Below, one piece after another: positions 44,224-52,884 of a stretch of DNA of 64,000 bases. Each line of letters opens with the position of its first letter. The stretch's first letter is position 1. The notes under the pieces are model-generated. The model saw only the letters and a list, made by a program, of their open reading frames with translations, was not told the origin of the DNA and made no database searches. A program made the position numbers and the translations under genes. Source of the DNA: Porphyromonas gulae DSM 15663 (lineage in GTDB: Bacteria; Bacteroidota; Bacteroidia; Bacteroidales; Porphyromonadaceae); assembly GCF_000378065.1 (NCBI RefSeq), contig NZ_KB899149.1, positions 1 through 64,000 of the forward strand, read 5' to 3'.

Positions 44224-44895
44224 ATGAAGAAATCAAGTGTAGTGGCCTCGGCTTTGGCCGTGGGTCTCGTGTTCGCCGGCTGCGGACTGAACAATATGGC
44301 AAAAGGCGGCCTTATCGGCGCCGGAGTAGGAGGTGCTATCGGTGCCGGAGTAGGTAACGTGGCCGGAAATACGGCTGTCGGTGCCATCGTCGGTACCGCA
44401 GTCGGTGGAGCAGCCGGTGCTCTCATCGGGAAAAAGATGGACAAGCAGAAGAAGGAACTGGAGGCTGCTGTACCCGACGCTACGATCCAGACCGTAAATG
44501 ACGGAGAAGCTATCCTTGTTACTTTCGACAGCGGCATTCTTTTCGCCACGAACTCCAGCACGCTGAGTCCTAACTCACGCACTGCGCTGACGAAGTTCGC
44601 TGCAAACATGAACAAGAACCTCGATACGGACATCCGCATCGTAGGCCATACGGACAATACAGGCTCCGACAAGATCAACGATCCTCTGTCCGAGAGACGT
44701 GCAGCCAGCGTATACTCTTTCCTGAATTCTCAGGGCGTGAGTATGTCGCGTATGACAGCTGAAGGACGTGGAAGCCACGAACCGATTGCGGACAACAGCA
44801 CAGCTGCCGGACGTTCGGCCAACCGTCGTGTAGAGGTTTACATCTTGCCGAATGCCAAGATGATCGAACAAGCTCAGCAAGGTACGCTGAAATAA
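44224..44895 (+). CDS. OmpA-family lipoprotein with glycine-zipper
   Basis: The 223-residue protein has a lipobox VFAGC (Cys about 20), a glycine-zipper segment (about 28-75, repeated GAGVGGAIGAGVG) and a C-terminal OmpA domain (about 95-210) with TDNTGSDKINDPLSERRAASV and NRRVEVYI, which binds peptidoglycan. It is of the YiaD type and should tie the outer membrane to the cell wall. A terminator follows at 44922-44970. Confidence 0.93.
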   Translation: MKKSSVVASALAVGLVFAGCGLNNMAKGGLIGAGVGGAIGAGVGNVAGNTAVGAIVGTAVGGAAGALIGKKMDKQKKELEAAVPDATIQTVNDGEAILVTFDSGILFATNSSTLSPNSRTALTKFAANMNKNLDTDIRIVGHTDNTGSDKINDPLSERRAASVYSFLNSQGVSMSRMTAEGRGSHEPIADNSTAAGRSANRRVEVYILPNAKMIEQAQQGTLK

Positions 44896-44921
44896 GCCTT
44901 ATAGACCTAAGGAAATAGCGA

Positions 44922-44970
44922 AAGCCTCCGACTCTGCCTAATAAGGAGAGTCGGAGGCTTTTCTGTTTTG
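44922..44970 (+). terminator. Terminator after the OmpA-family gene
   Basis: AAGCCTCCGACTCT and AGAGTCGGAGGCTT form a perfect 14-bp stem with an 11-nt loop, followed by TTCTGTTTT. Confidence 0.9.
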
Positions 44971-45004
44971 AGGATAGAATCTTGATTGTTGGCCTGTGCC
45001 CGAA

Positions 45005-45658
45005 TCAATGCCGTTCTGACATCACCATAAGCTGGGTGTCGGGATGATATTTATCCAGATAGAAGCGGAGATAATCGAGGGTGTTGGCTGTGATGCGGTC
45101 GTCTTCGGCGGGATAAAGATTGTAGACGATGGTTTCGACCGTAATGCCCCTGTGGCGGCATAATTCCAAATTGAGTAGCGTGTGGTTGATACTCCCCAGT
45201 CGCCCACTCGTCACGAGTGCGATCGGGTAATCTCGGTCAGCAATAAAATCAGCCGTAAGATAGTCTTTGGTGATGGGCACCATCAGTCCGCCGGCGCCTT
45301 CCAGAAGCACGCGATTGTAGCCGCGAGAAAGCAGAGCCTCAGTAGCCCGGTCTATGATCTTGCAGTCCACCCTTTTGCCATCTATATCGGCGGCAAAGTG
45401 AGGGGAAGCCGGATAACTGAAAATATAGGGGCAGGTAAGACCTAATCGGTCTTCCTCCATCATGGAGCATCCGGTCAGACGGCGGTGTGCTTCTATATCC
45501 TCAGAAGTGCCGACGCATCCCGTCTGTACGAGCTTCTGGGTGATGACTCTTTGCCCTGACTCGGAGAACTTGTCGAAAAGAAAAGCCGTGGCATAAGTTT
45601 TCCCGATATTCGTGTCTATTCCGGTTACAAACAGGACTTGAGAGGGAATGATAGGCAT
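45005..45658 (-). CDS. bioD: Dethiobiotin synthase
   Basis: BioD closes the ureido ring of dethiobiotin using ATP and CO2. The 217-residue product has the P-loop GIDTNIGKTYAT (about 13-24), the LLEGAGGLMVPI segment (about 118-129) and length typical of BioD. It begins 29 nt after dapA and is probably cotranscribed; no other biotin genes are in the window. Confidence 0.92.
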   Translation of the reverse strand: MPIIPSQVLFVTGIDTNIGKTYATAFLFDKFSESGQRVITQKLVQTGCVGTSEDIEAHRRLTGCSMMEEDRLGLTCPYIFSYPASPHFAADIDGKRVDCKIIDRATEALLSRGYNRVLLEGAGGLMVPITKDYLTADFIADRDYPIALVTSGRLGSINHTLLNLELCRHRGITVETIVYNLYPAEDDRITANTLDYLRFYLDKYHPDTQLMVMSERH

Positions 45659-45687
45659 GGCTGTATGGACGAAAGTTGAAAATCTTT

Positions 45688-46581
45688 TTACCGCTGTTCG
45701 ATCTGATTGCGAACTCTGGCAATCAAAGTAGACGTAGAGTCCGATGCAGATACAAGCGGCAGCCGTAGTATATTGTGACGGATGAGTCCTTTTTGATAGA
45801 GCAATTCCTTGATTCCGGCCGGATTACCATCGACGAACATCAGGTAGTACATTCCTTCGAGTCGCTGTTGGATGGCTTCGGCTTCTTCAAATCGGTTCTC
45901 CAAACACAGATGTATCAAGCGACTGAAAAGTTCCGGATAGGCATTCCCGATCACGGAGATAACCCCCTCGGCACCTTCTTTAATAAAGGAAAGGGAGAGA
46001 TGATCGTCGCCCGACAGGACGATGAAAGGATCGGGTTTTTCCGCCACTATTGCACGTACTTGGTCTACATTGCCCGATGCTTCTTTGACACCGATGATAT
46101 TCGGACAGTCTGTAGCCAGTCTAAGAGTAGTTTCGGGTTTGATATTTACACCCGTTCGTCCCGGAACGTTATAAAGGATGATAGGCGTATCGGTAGATTC
46201 GGCCAATTTCCTGTAATGTCTATAGATGCCTTCTTGCGTGGGTTTGTTGTAGTAAGGTGCAACGGATAAGATGGCATCCACGCCGGTCTTGTCCATGGCT
46301 TGGAGCCGATTGACGATCCGCTCCGTATAGTTACCTCCGGCCCCAACGATGATCGGACACCGTCCTGCCACCGCCTCCCTGACTGTTTGCATTATGGCAG
46401 AGCGTTCGGCTTCCTCGATGGTGGGCGATTCACCCGTTGTGCCAAGTACTACGATGTAGTCGGCACCTCCCGCTACCTGATAATCCGCTAAAAGTCGAAG
46501 CGATTCGTGATCTACCTCTCCCTTCTCATCGAAGGGGGTAATCAGGGCAACCCCCATACCTCGCAACTGTGCTCTGTCCAT
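45688..46581 (-). CDS. dapA: 4-hydroxy-tetrahydrodipicolinate synthase
   Basis: DapA condenses pyruvate with aspartate semialdehyde for lysine and diaminopimelate. The 297-residue TIM-barrel has VALITPFDEKGEVD at the start, GTTGESPT (about 47-54), the catalytic Tyr in LYNVPGRTG (about 137-145) and the Schiff-base Lys in IIGVKEASG (about 161-169). TACTTTTG at 46608-46601 on the minus strand is a likely -7 element. Diaminopimelate also feeds peptidoglycan. Confidence 0.95.
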   Translation of the reverse strand: MDRAQLRGMGVALITPFDEKGEVDHESLRLLADYQVAGGADYIVVLGTTGESPTIEEAERSAIMQTVREAVAGRCPIIVGAGGNYTERIVNRLQAMDKTGVDAILSVAPYYNKPTQEGIYRHYRKLAESTDTPIILYNVPGRTGVNIKPETTLRLATDCPNIIGVKEASGNVDQVRAIVAEKPDPFIVLSGDDHLSLSFIKEGAEGVISVIGNAYPELFSRLIHLCLENRFEEAEAIQQRLEGMYYLMFVDGNPAGIKELLYQKGLIRHNILRLPLVSASDSTSTLIARVRNQIEQR

Positions 46582-46681
46582 TCGTATTCTATTTTAGAAA
46601 CAAAAGTAAAAATAATGGAGCAATGAATATGAAGAGGTATTTACAATTCGGAAGGAACTGCAGAATCGGAGAAATATGAAA

Positions 46682-46712
46682 TTGTTTCATTCGGAAAAAA
46701 CTTTTATCTTTA
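46682..46712 (+). promoter_or_regulatory. Possible promoter of the YtxH gene
   Basis: TTG (46682-46684), 20 nt, then TATCTTTA (46705-46712), one base away from TAnnTTTG. The leader to ATG 46810 would be about 90 nt. Confidence 0.45.
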
Positions 46713-46809
46713 CGGATGAACAATTAACGAAACTATTCACCATTCGAGTGTAATTGGTTTTCTGACAAAATTGATTCAAAAGCATTTAATTAAAGTAAGG
46801 AGGATTTTT

Positions 46810-47085
46810 ATGAGCTCACAAGGAAAGTTTTCTCTCGGTCTGTTAGTGGGCCTTGCCATTGGGGCTGCCGCTGCTTATTTCGCCGATCGTGAAAAGCGCA
46901 ATCGCTTCGTTGAAGACATCAACAGCACTGCCGACAAAGTAAAGGACAGCGTGGTGGAAGGCTATTACGAAGCCAAGAACCGCTACCAGAAGTACCGCAG
47001 GAAGATGAAGGGGATCACCGAGGATATGGTGGAAGAGATCGGTGACAAGTACGACGAAGTACTCGACGATCTCAGAAGCGAATAA
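46810..47085 (+). CDS. YtxH-family small envelope protein
   Basis: Start ATG 46810 (MSSQGKFSLG) follows a strong AAGGAGG at 46797-46803; a longer frame from 46771 lacks this. The 91 residues have one membrane helix (about 7-23, GLLVGLAIGAAAAYF) and a charged helical tail (VKDSVVEGYYEAKNRYQKYRR cut by family pattern). YtxH proteins respond to general stress in other bacteria. It is the first of a three-gene cassette of small proteins. Confidence 0.85.
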   Translation: MSSQGKFSLGLLVGLAIGAAAAYFADREKRNRFVEDINSTADKVKDSVVEGYYEAKNRYQKYRRKMKGITEDMVEEIGDKYDEVLDDLRSE

Positions 47086-47341
47086 CTCCGGGGGCGTGTA
47101 GATCGTGTGCCAGGCATACCATCTACACGCCTTATCTTTTGAAGGCGGAAGTGTGTCAGAGAGCCCGTTCCCCTTTGTGCCAATCGAACACCCCCTCAGG
47201 GACGTAAGGTTTTTAGCAGTAGAGATGGTTGTATGCGGTCGAGTTGATTTTGTTGCCGGACTGAAATATAATCTGCTGCCCGGCTCTTTATCTCGTTTTT
47301 TCATCCCTATTCCATTTAAGTTTAACTAAGATAGACAGACA

Positions 47342-47722
47342 ATGCTCAAACGACTAATAGAAAATACATATCGCTATTTCGCCCTTCGGACAGAGAGCAT
47401 AGCATATACGATAGCCGAAGAAGGAGCACGATTGATCGCGAAATTGGCTTTGCTGGCTATGTCCGTCCTGATGTCGTTCCTGATACTCATATTCCTGAGT
47501 ATCGCCTTAGGATTCGGCTTTGGGCGGTGGCTCGGAATAGGAGCTACGGGAGGCTTTTTCGTTGTAGTAGGGATCTATCTGCTGGTTTTCCTGATCGGAT
47601 ATCTTTGTCGTCATCTGATCAGAAGATTTATCCTCGGACGGCTGGCCGGAGAGGTGCTGGAAATCGTAGCTCGCCATCAAAGAAAAAAAGAAGAAGAGGA
47701 AGAGAGGGCAAATAATAAATAG
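47342..47722 (+). CDS. Holin-X/DUF1469-type membrane protein
   Basis: The 126-residue protein has two membrane helices (about 33-58 and 65-92) typical of the putative Actinobacterial holin-X, phage holin superfamily III (DUF1469), and a very basic and acidic tail ending EEEEERANNK. In spite of the family name there is no phage context. It sits between the YtxH and basic-protein genes. Confidence 0.75.
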   Translation: MLKRLIENTYRYFALRTESIAYTIAEEGARLIAKLALLAMSVLMSFLILIFLSIALGFGFGRWLGIGATGGFFVVVGIYLLVFLIGYLCRHLIRRFILGRLAGEVLEIVARHQRKKEEEEERANNK

Positions 47723-47763
47723 TTCCGACAAAAGTCGTCGTACAAACCATAACAAAAAGAAAG

Positions 47764-48114
47764 ATGCGAGCATATTATGAACTGAAGCGTCGTCGAGATG
47801 CATGCGAAAAGGAAGCAATGCGGTGCCAAAAGGATATCTTTCGTTGCTTGGATCATGTACGCAACAATTATGGCGACATGATCTTCCAAGAAGTTGAGAA
47901 CCACCTGTTCTACCCCGGTAGCCTCGGCAACAAAATACTCCGCTTCTTCATCGGCAAGAAGCAAGTGCCTTCAGCTAAACTAATGACTCCGACGGGTCGA
48001 CCTACGCTTCATCTGATCGAGCAACTTACGGACTTCGGTCGTCCTTTGTTGATCAGTACCCTGCTTGGCTTTGTCAAGCGTAGTATCGTTCGCCGCTTCC
48101 GCAAGCGTCGATAA
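47764..48114 (+). CDS. Small basic protein, unknown
   Basis: The 116 residues start MRAYYELKRRRDACEKEAMR and end with the strongly basic KRSIVRRFRKRR. No family is recognised. It lies 41 nt after the holin-like gene, with a purine-rich AAAAAGAAAG before its ATG, and completes the YtxH/holin-like cassette. A membrane-edge or nucleic-acid role cannot be chosen from sequence alone. Confidence 0.7.
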   Translation: MRAYYELKRRRDACEKEAMRCQKDIFRCLDHVRNNYGDMIFQEVENHLFYPGSLGNKILRFFIGKKQVPSAKLMTPTGRPTLHLIEQLTDFGRPLLISTLLGFVKRSIVRRFRKRR

Positions 48115-48204
48115 TCTCCCCGATTCTGTCTTTTCGGGCAAGGGGCATTTTATGTCAGCGGCTGACAAACCGATATAATTGTTGTCTGCCTGAAACAAAT
48201 CTCC

Positions 48205-50490
48205 ATGAACACAAAAGAATATGTGCTGGACTTTATCAACCGCACGAACTGTAACCTTTTCCTTACCGGCAATGCAGGGACAGGTAAAACGACCCTGCTG
48301 CGCCACATTGTCCAACACACATTCAAAAACTGTATAGTAGCTGCTCCCACCGGAATAGCAGCCTTAAATGCCGGTGGCGTGACGCTGCATTCGCTTCTCC
48401 AGCTTCCTCCGGGGACATTCATTCCGTACGGATTGCCTCCCGAAAGCACAATGGGGGTAAACATCCTTACACCGACATCTTTCTGGAAACAGACACGTAT
48501 GCATGCGTCGAAGCGTAAATTGCTTCGAAACATGGAGCTGCTCATCATCGACGAAGTCAGCATGCTCCGTGCCGACACGCTGGATCTGATCGATTTCGTT
48601 CTTCGTCGCATGCGGAGCAATCCCCGACCTTTCGGCGGAGTACAAGTCCTGTTTATCGGTGATCTTATGCAGCTTCCACCGGTAGTCAAACCGCATGAAT
48701 GGGAGCTAATGTCAGCAATCTATCAAGGCGTTTTCTTTTTTCATTCCATGGTGGTTTGTCAGCATCCGCCTGTATTCCTCGAACTGGAAACGATATACCG
48801 GCAGACGGACACACGCTTTATGTCCTTGCTGAACAACCTGCGCCACAATCGTCTGCCGGCAGACGATTTGACTTACCTGAAGGATCATGTGAATCCGACT
48901 TTCGACAGCACCTGTCACGAAGGCTATATCACGCTGACAACGCATAATCACAAAGCCGATCAAATCAATCGACGCGCTTTGGAAGCCTTACCTGCACCGT
49001 CCCAAACCTATAAAGCGACCATCAAAGGCGATTTTCCGGAACATCTGTATCCTTTGGAACCGACAATGACGTTGAAAGAAGGTGCCAGAGTAATGTTCGT
49101 TCGCAATGACACCCACCACCCAAGACGCTACTACAACGGGAAAATAGCCGTAGTCCACTCCCTTTCTGCATCGTCGGTGGTCGTTCGGACTGACGGCGGA
49201 GAACTTATAGAGGTAGAGCCACACGAGTGGACCAACGTCCGCTACTCCGTGAACCCCGAAACCAACGCCCCCGAACAGGAAGTAATCGGCAGCTTCCGCC
49301 TCTTTCCGCTTCGAGCAGCTTGGGCTATCACCGTGCACAAAAGCCAAGGACTGACTTTCGAGCATGCCGCCATCGATCTGGAAGGTGTCTTCGTTCCCGG
49401 CCAAGCCTACGTAGCCCTGTCACGTATGACAGGCCCTGAGGGGATGGTACTGCTCTCTCCTCCGGATCTGCGTGGGTTGGAAACTCCTCAAGAACTGGTC
49501 GAATATGCACAGACGAAGCCCGACGAAAAGGGACTCCGGACTTCTTTGCAGGAAAACAGCCTCGCCTATTGGAAGCAGCAATCCGATGAGGCTTTCGACT
49601 GGCAGAGCTTGATGAATATATGGCACAAACACAGTCTCAGCTATCGAGAGGAGAGCGAGCTGAGCAGCAAAAGCCATTATAGCGATAGAGCAGCCGAACA
49701 ATCGGCCAAAATAGATGCGATCACCAAAGTAGCCGGCCGTTTTCGCCGGCAGCTTAACGGTCTTTGGGGGCAATCGCCACTCGACTTTGCGACCGTCAAG
49801 GAGCGAATCGACAAAGCCGTGGATTATTTCCTGCCACAACTTTCTGCCATAGCACGGGAACTTTCCTCCACGATCCAAGAAGTCGGAATGCTGAAAAAAG
49901 CCAAACAGTTTGCGAAAGAACTGCTCGAACTACAGGACAATCTGCATACCGCCGTGTACCGCCTGCTTCGCTTACGAGCCGTTTTCGGTGCTCTCTCTGC
50001 CGGACAAAGTCTCAGCAGACAGGAGCTTCGGACGGAAGAGCTGATGACCGAATGGGTTCACAGCATCTCACCCAAGGACGAAGCCCTGCCAACAGCCGCC
50101 GGCAACCGGAAGAGTAAAGAGAAAAAAACCAAGGAAAAGAAAAAGACTACCCACGAGACAACGCTCGAATTGCTACTGGCAGGTATGAGCATAGAAGAGG
50201 TCGCTACCGAGCGGAAACTCAGTCCGAGCACCATCGAAGGGCACGTTGCCCTTTTGATAGAGAAAGGACGATTGGCTCCCGATGCCTATATAAATGCCGG
50301 TATCATCTCCGAATTACGCCCCTATTTCACCAATCCCTCTCGCATATTCGAGCTCAAATCCTTGTATGAGCGTCTCAATGGGCAGTATTCCTATACCCTA
50401 CTCCGCCTTTACCGTGCTTACTTCATCCTGATGGATGCAAAGGGGAAAGAATACACTCACAGAGAAAAAACCATCGAGCAAGCTCTATAA
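48205..50490 (+). CDS. PIF1-like superfamily 1 helicase with C-terminal HTH
   Basis: The 761-residue protein has Walker A LTGNAGTGKTTLLRHI (about 22-37), APTGIAALNAGG, Walker B LLIIDEVSMLRAD (about 112-124), FIGDLMQLPPV, YRQTDTRF, VHKSQGLTFEHAAID and YVALSRMTGPEGMVL. A Lys/Glu-rich linker (about 635-655) leads to a helix-turn-helix (about 655-705: LLLAGMSIEEVATERKLSPS), the HTH_40 type also seen in RecQ-like helicases. Its core is paralogous to the helicase at 23914-25956. Its stop overlaps the convergent tilS stop by 6 nt. Confidence 0.9.
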   Translation: MNTKEYVLDFINRTNCNLFLTGNAGTGKTTLLRHIVQHTFKNCIVAAPTGIAALNAGGVTLHSLLQLPPGTFIPYGLPPESTMGVNILTPTSFWKQTRMHASKRKLLRNMELLIIDEVSMLRADTLDLIDFVLRRMRSNPRPFGGVQVLFIGDLMQLPPVVKPHEWELMSAIYQGVFFFHSMVVCQHPPVFLELETIYRQTDTRFMSLLNNLRHNRLPADDLTYLKDHVNPTFDSTCHEGYITLTTHNHKADQINRRALEALPAPSQTYKATIKGDFPEHLYPLEPTMTLKEGARVMFVRNDTHHPRRYYNGKIAVVHSLSASSVVVRTDGGELIEVEPHEWTNVRYSVNPETNAPEQEVIGSFRLFPLRAAWAITVHKSQGLTFEHAAIDLEGVFVPGQAYVALSRMTGPEGMVLLSPPDLRGLETPQELVEYAQTKPDEKGLRTSLQENSLAYWKQQSDEAFDWQSLMNIWHKHSLSYREESELSSKSHYSDRAAEQSAKIDAITKVAGRFRRQLNGLWGQSPLDFATVKERIDKAVDYFLPQLSAIARELSSTIQEVGMLKKAKQFAKELLELQDNLHTAVYRLLRLRAVFGALSAGQSLSRQELRTEELMTEWVHSISPKDEALPTAAGNRKSKEKKTKEKKKTTHETTLELLLAGMSIEEVATERKLSPSTIEGHVALLIEKGRLAPDAYINAGIISELRPYFTNPSRIFELKSLYERLNGQYSYTLLRLYRAYFILMDAKGKEYTHREKTIEQAL

Positions 50491-51849
50491 TTCGAAAGAA
50501 AAGAGCAGATATTCTTCTGAATCCGTCAGCCCATTGATGGCGAATCGCCGATCGGCTGCATAGCCCATGATCCATACCACTTCTGTACCTCGAGATAAGA
50601 GCCAAGCCTCCTCTCTCCGGCTCCGCGGCACATGACGATCGATAAAGAAACGGCTCACTCTCTTACAGCCATTCATCCCGTAAGGATAAATACGATCGCC
50701 TGGCTGCGGACGACGCACGCAAAGCCCCTCCGGAGAGGATTGCACAAGCGACAAAGAAAGCAACAGCTTGGTATTCGGAAGCCGCAGACCCTCCAAGCCC
50801 AAATCGGCAGGAGTACCACGCTGCCAACTCAGTCGCTTTCCATCCGGCAGATCGAGGAAGGAGTCTCCGATTTCAAGGCCGAACGGTTTCGACATCTCCG
50901 TCTTCGACGATAAGGGAAGCACCGTAAGCCGCCCCCTCTCACGCAAGAGACGATGCGAAGAAGAGAAAAAAGAAGCTCCGGGCGGATTGTCCAGAGCAGC
51001 AGCCACCTCCCGTATCTGATCCCTGTTGAACCCGTACGGATGCAGCAGATCGTACAGCAGCGTAAACGGAGCAGGTGTTTCTTCGACCTCCCGAATGCTT
51101 ATCGAAGCGGTCGTTCTCAGGCTGTCGTGAAAATCCTCCGTTGCCTTCGAGTAAAAAGCTGCAACGCCCTCCAGATTCTCCCGAGTGCGCAGCAACGCCT
51201 CCTGAAGCGACGGATTCAACTCCTTTAATAGCGGCATGATCCGGTGTCTGACCAGATTGCGCCGGAAGCGCGTATCCTCGTTGGAAGAGTCCGTACGATA
51301 GGTGATTTTTCGGTCGAGCAGATAAGCCTCTATCTCATCCCGTGTGGCATCCAGCAGGGGGCGCACGACACCATCGTTCCGCTTATAAGGCATCCCGCAC
51401 AGGCCGTTGATTCCCGTTCCCCGACAGAGGTTGAGCACCATGGTTTCGGCATTGTCGTCGGCATGGTGTGCCACTGCCACGTATTCGATAGCCAGTTCTT
51501 TCCGCAACTGTCCGAACCATTCGTAACGCAGTTCACGTGCGGCCATCTCGATCGAAATCGACCGCTCGCGAGCATAACGAACCGTGTCGAAGTCGATCCG
51601 ATGCAGCCGGACATTCAGCTCACGGCACAGACCCTCCACGAAAGCTGCATCCTCATCGCTCTCTTCCCTTCGGAGGTGGAAATTGCAGTGTGCCGCCACC
51701 GTCTCATACCCCAATTCGCGCAATACGCAGAGCAGAGCCACCGAGTCGGCACCTCCGCTGAGAGCTACCAGTACGAGGCGGTCTCCTTCTCGGAAGAGCT
51801 TCCGCTCTCTGATCGTCGTTCGGACGCGGTTTGTCAGGGAAATCTTCAT
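50485..51849 (-). CDS. tilS: tRNA(Ile)-lysidine synthetase
   Basis: TilS modifies the CAU anticodon of tRNA-Ile2 to lysidine. The 454-residue protein carries the PP-loop ALSGGADSVALLCVL (about 29-43), VAHHADDNAETMVLNLCRGTG (cut by family: about 126-145) and the C-terminal TilS domains (about 370-450). It converges on the helicase gene with a 6-nt overlap and has no visible terminator. Confidence 0.94.
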   Translation of the reverse strand: MKISLTNRVRTTIRERKLFREGDRLVLVALSGGADSVALLCVLRELGYETVAAHCNFHLRREESDEDAAFVEGLCRELNVRLHRIDFDTVRYARERSISIEMAARELRYEWFGQLRKELAIEYVAVAHHADDNAETMVLNLCRGTGINGLCGMPYKRNDGVVRPLLDATRDEIEAYLLDRKITYRTDSSNEDTRFRRNLVRHRIMPLLKELNPSLQEALLRTRENLEGVAAFYSKATEDFHDSLRTTASISIREVEETPAPFTLLYDLLHPYGFNRDQIREVAAALDNPPGASFFSSSHRLLRERGRLTVLPLSSKTEMSKPFGLEIGDSFLDLPDGKRLSWQRGTPADLGLEGLRLPNTKLLLSLSLVQSSPEGLCVRRPQPGDRIYPYGMNGCKRVSRFFIDRHVPRSRREEAWLLSRGTEVVWIMGYAADRRFAINGLTDSEEYLLFSFEL

Positions 51850-52111
51850 CTTGTCGTGAATATATCAGGGGAAAATATCCGGACCGGCCATCCTGCCGAT
51901 GGGAAAATCTCTTGGAAATGACGAGGCTCTTCATCCGAATGAGCCGAATGCTGCCATAAAACAAAGAGAGAACTCTCGTCCTCTCTCATCAGTCCTGCCG
52001 GCACCTCCGAAGAGAGCCGGACCTTGTCTCGGAAAACTTCCGCACCTGTGAACCCGAAGCATCGGCCGCCAGCGAAAACCGCCCATACCGGCCTCTTACT
52101 TTTCAGGAGCC

Positions 52112-52867
52112 TTATGCTCCCATTTCGGGATCGACCATGATTCGTCCGCAGTATTCGCAGACGATGATTTTTTTCCGAAGCTTGACGTCCAGCTGCTTCT
52201 GAGGAGGAATCTTGTTGAAGCAGCCGCCACAGGCATCACGCTCTACGGGCACCACGGCCAGGCCGTTGTGCGCACCCTTCCTGATACGCTTGAACGCCGT
52301 CAGCAGGCGCGGTTCGATCTTGGCTTCGAGCTTCTTCGCCTTTTCGCGCAGCTTCTCTTCCTCTTGCTTCGTCTCGGCAATGATGGTATCCAGTTCGCCA
52401 CGCTTTTCGGCCAACACCTCGCTATGCTCTTCCAGCACCTCTTTCAGAGCAGCTATATCGGTCTTGCGCTGTTGGATTTCGGCGTTGTATTCCTTGATCT
52501 TCTTTTCTGAGAGTTGGATCTCCAGCTCCTGAAATTCGATCTCCTTGGAGAGATTGTCGAATTCACGGTTGTTGCGCACCTCGTCGAGCTGTTTTTTGTA
52601 TTTCTCCAGCAGCGTCTTGGCTGTATTGATCTTTTCCTTTTCGGTGGTTACAGCCTGATTGAGCTGCTTGGATCCGGCTGTGAAGTTCTCCAAACGAGTC
52701 TGCATTCCGGCGATTTCGTCTTCCAGATCCTGTACTTCCAGGGGCAGTTCCCCACGGAGAGTCTTGATCTTATCTATTTCAGAGAGGGTATTTTGCAACT
52801 TGCTCAGTGCTGCCAATTTTTCCTCTACGCTCTGTTCGTTCTCAACGATGATCTTTTCTTTAGCCAT
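52112..52867 (-). CDS. Coiled-coil zinc-ribbon protein (CdsZ/DUF164 type)
   Basis: Start ATG 52867 (MAKEKIIVEN); the next upstream start is TTG. Most of the 251 residues form a long coiled coil (about 10-190). The C-terminus is a C4 zinc ribbon, CGGCFNKIPPQ then VCEYCGRIMVDPE. The CdsZ/DUF164 family has been linked to ribosome or membrane-associated roles, but function here is unknown. It begins 17 nt after nif3, and this pair is common in Bacteroidota. Confidence 0.87.
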   Translation of the reverse strand: MAKEKIIVENEQSVEEKLAALSKLQNTLSEIDKIKTLRGELPLEVQDLEDEIAGMQTRLENFTAGSKQLNQAVTTEKEKINTAKTLLEKYKKQLDEVRNNREFDNLSKEIEFQELEIQLSEKKIKEYNAEIQQRKTDIAALKEVLEEHSEVLAEKRGELDTIIAETKQEEEKLREKAKKLEAKIEPRLLTAFKRIRKGAHNGLAVVPVERDACGGCFNKIPPQKQLDVKLRKKIIVCEYCGRIMVDPEMGA

Positions 52868-52884
52868 GATGCTCAATTAACTAA

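Noticed and set aside
43764-44678. 304-residue minus-strand frame across the DHOD-like and OmpA genes
   Set aside because: Shadow of two real genes; the repeated Ala-Pro-Thr segment is the glycine zipper read backwards.
47342-47722. Phage holin as sign of a prophage
   Set aside because: No other phage genes are near; the DUF1469 family is widespread in non-phage settings.
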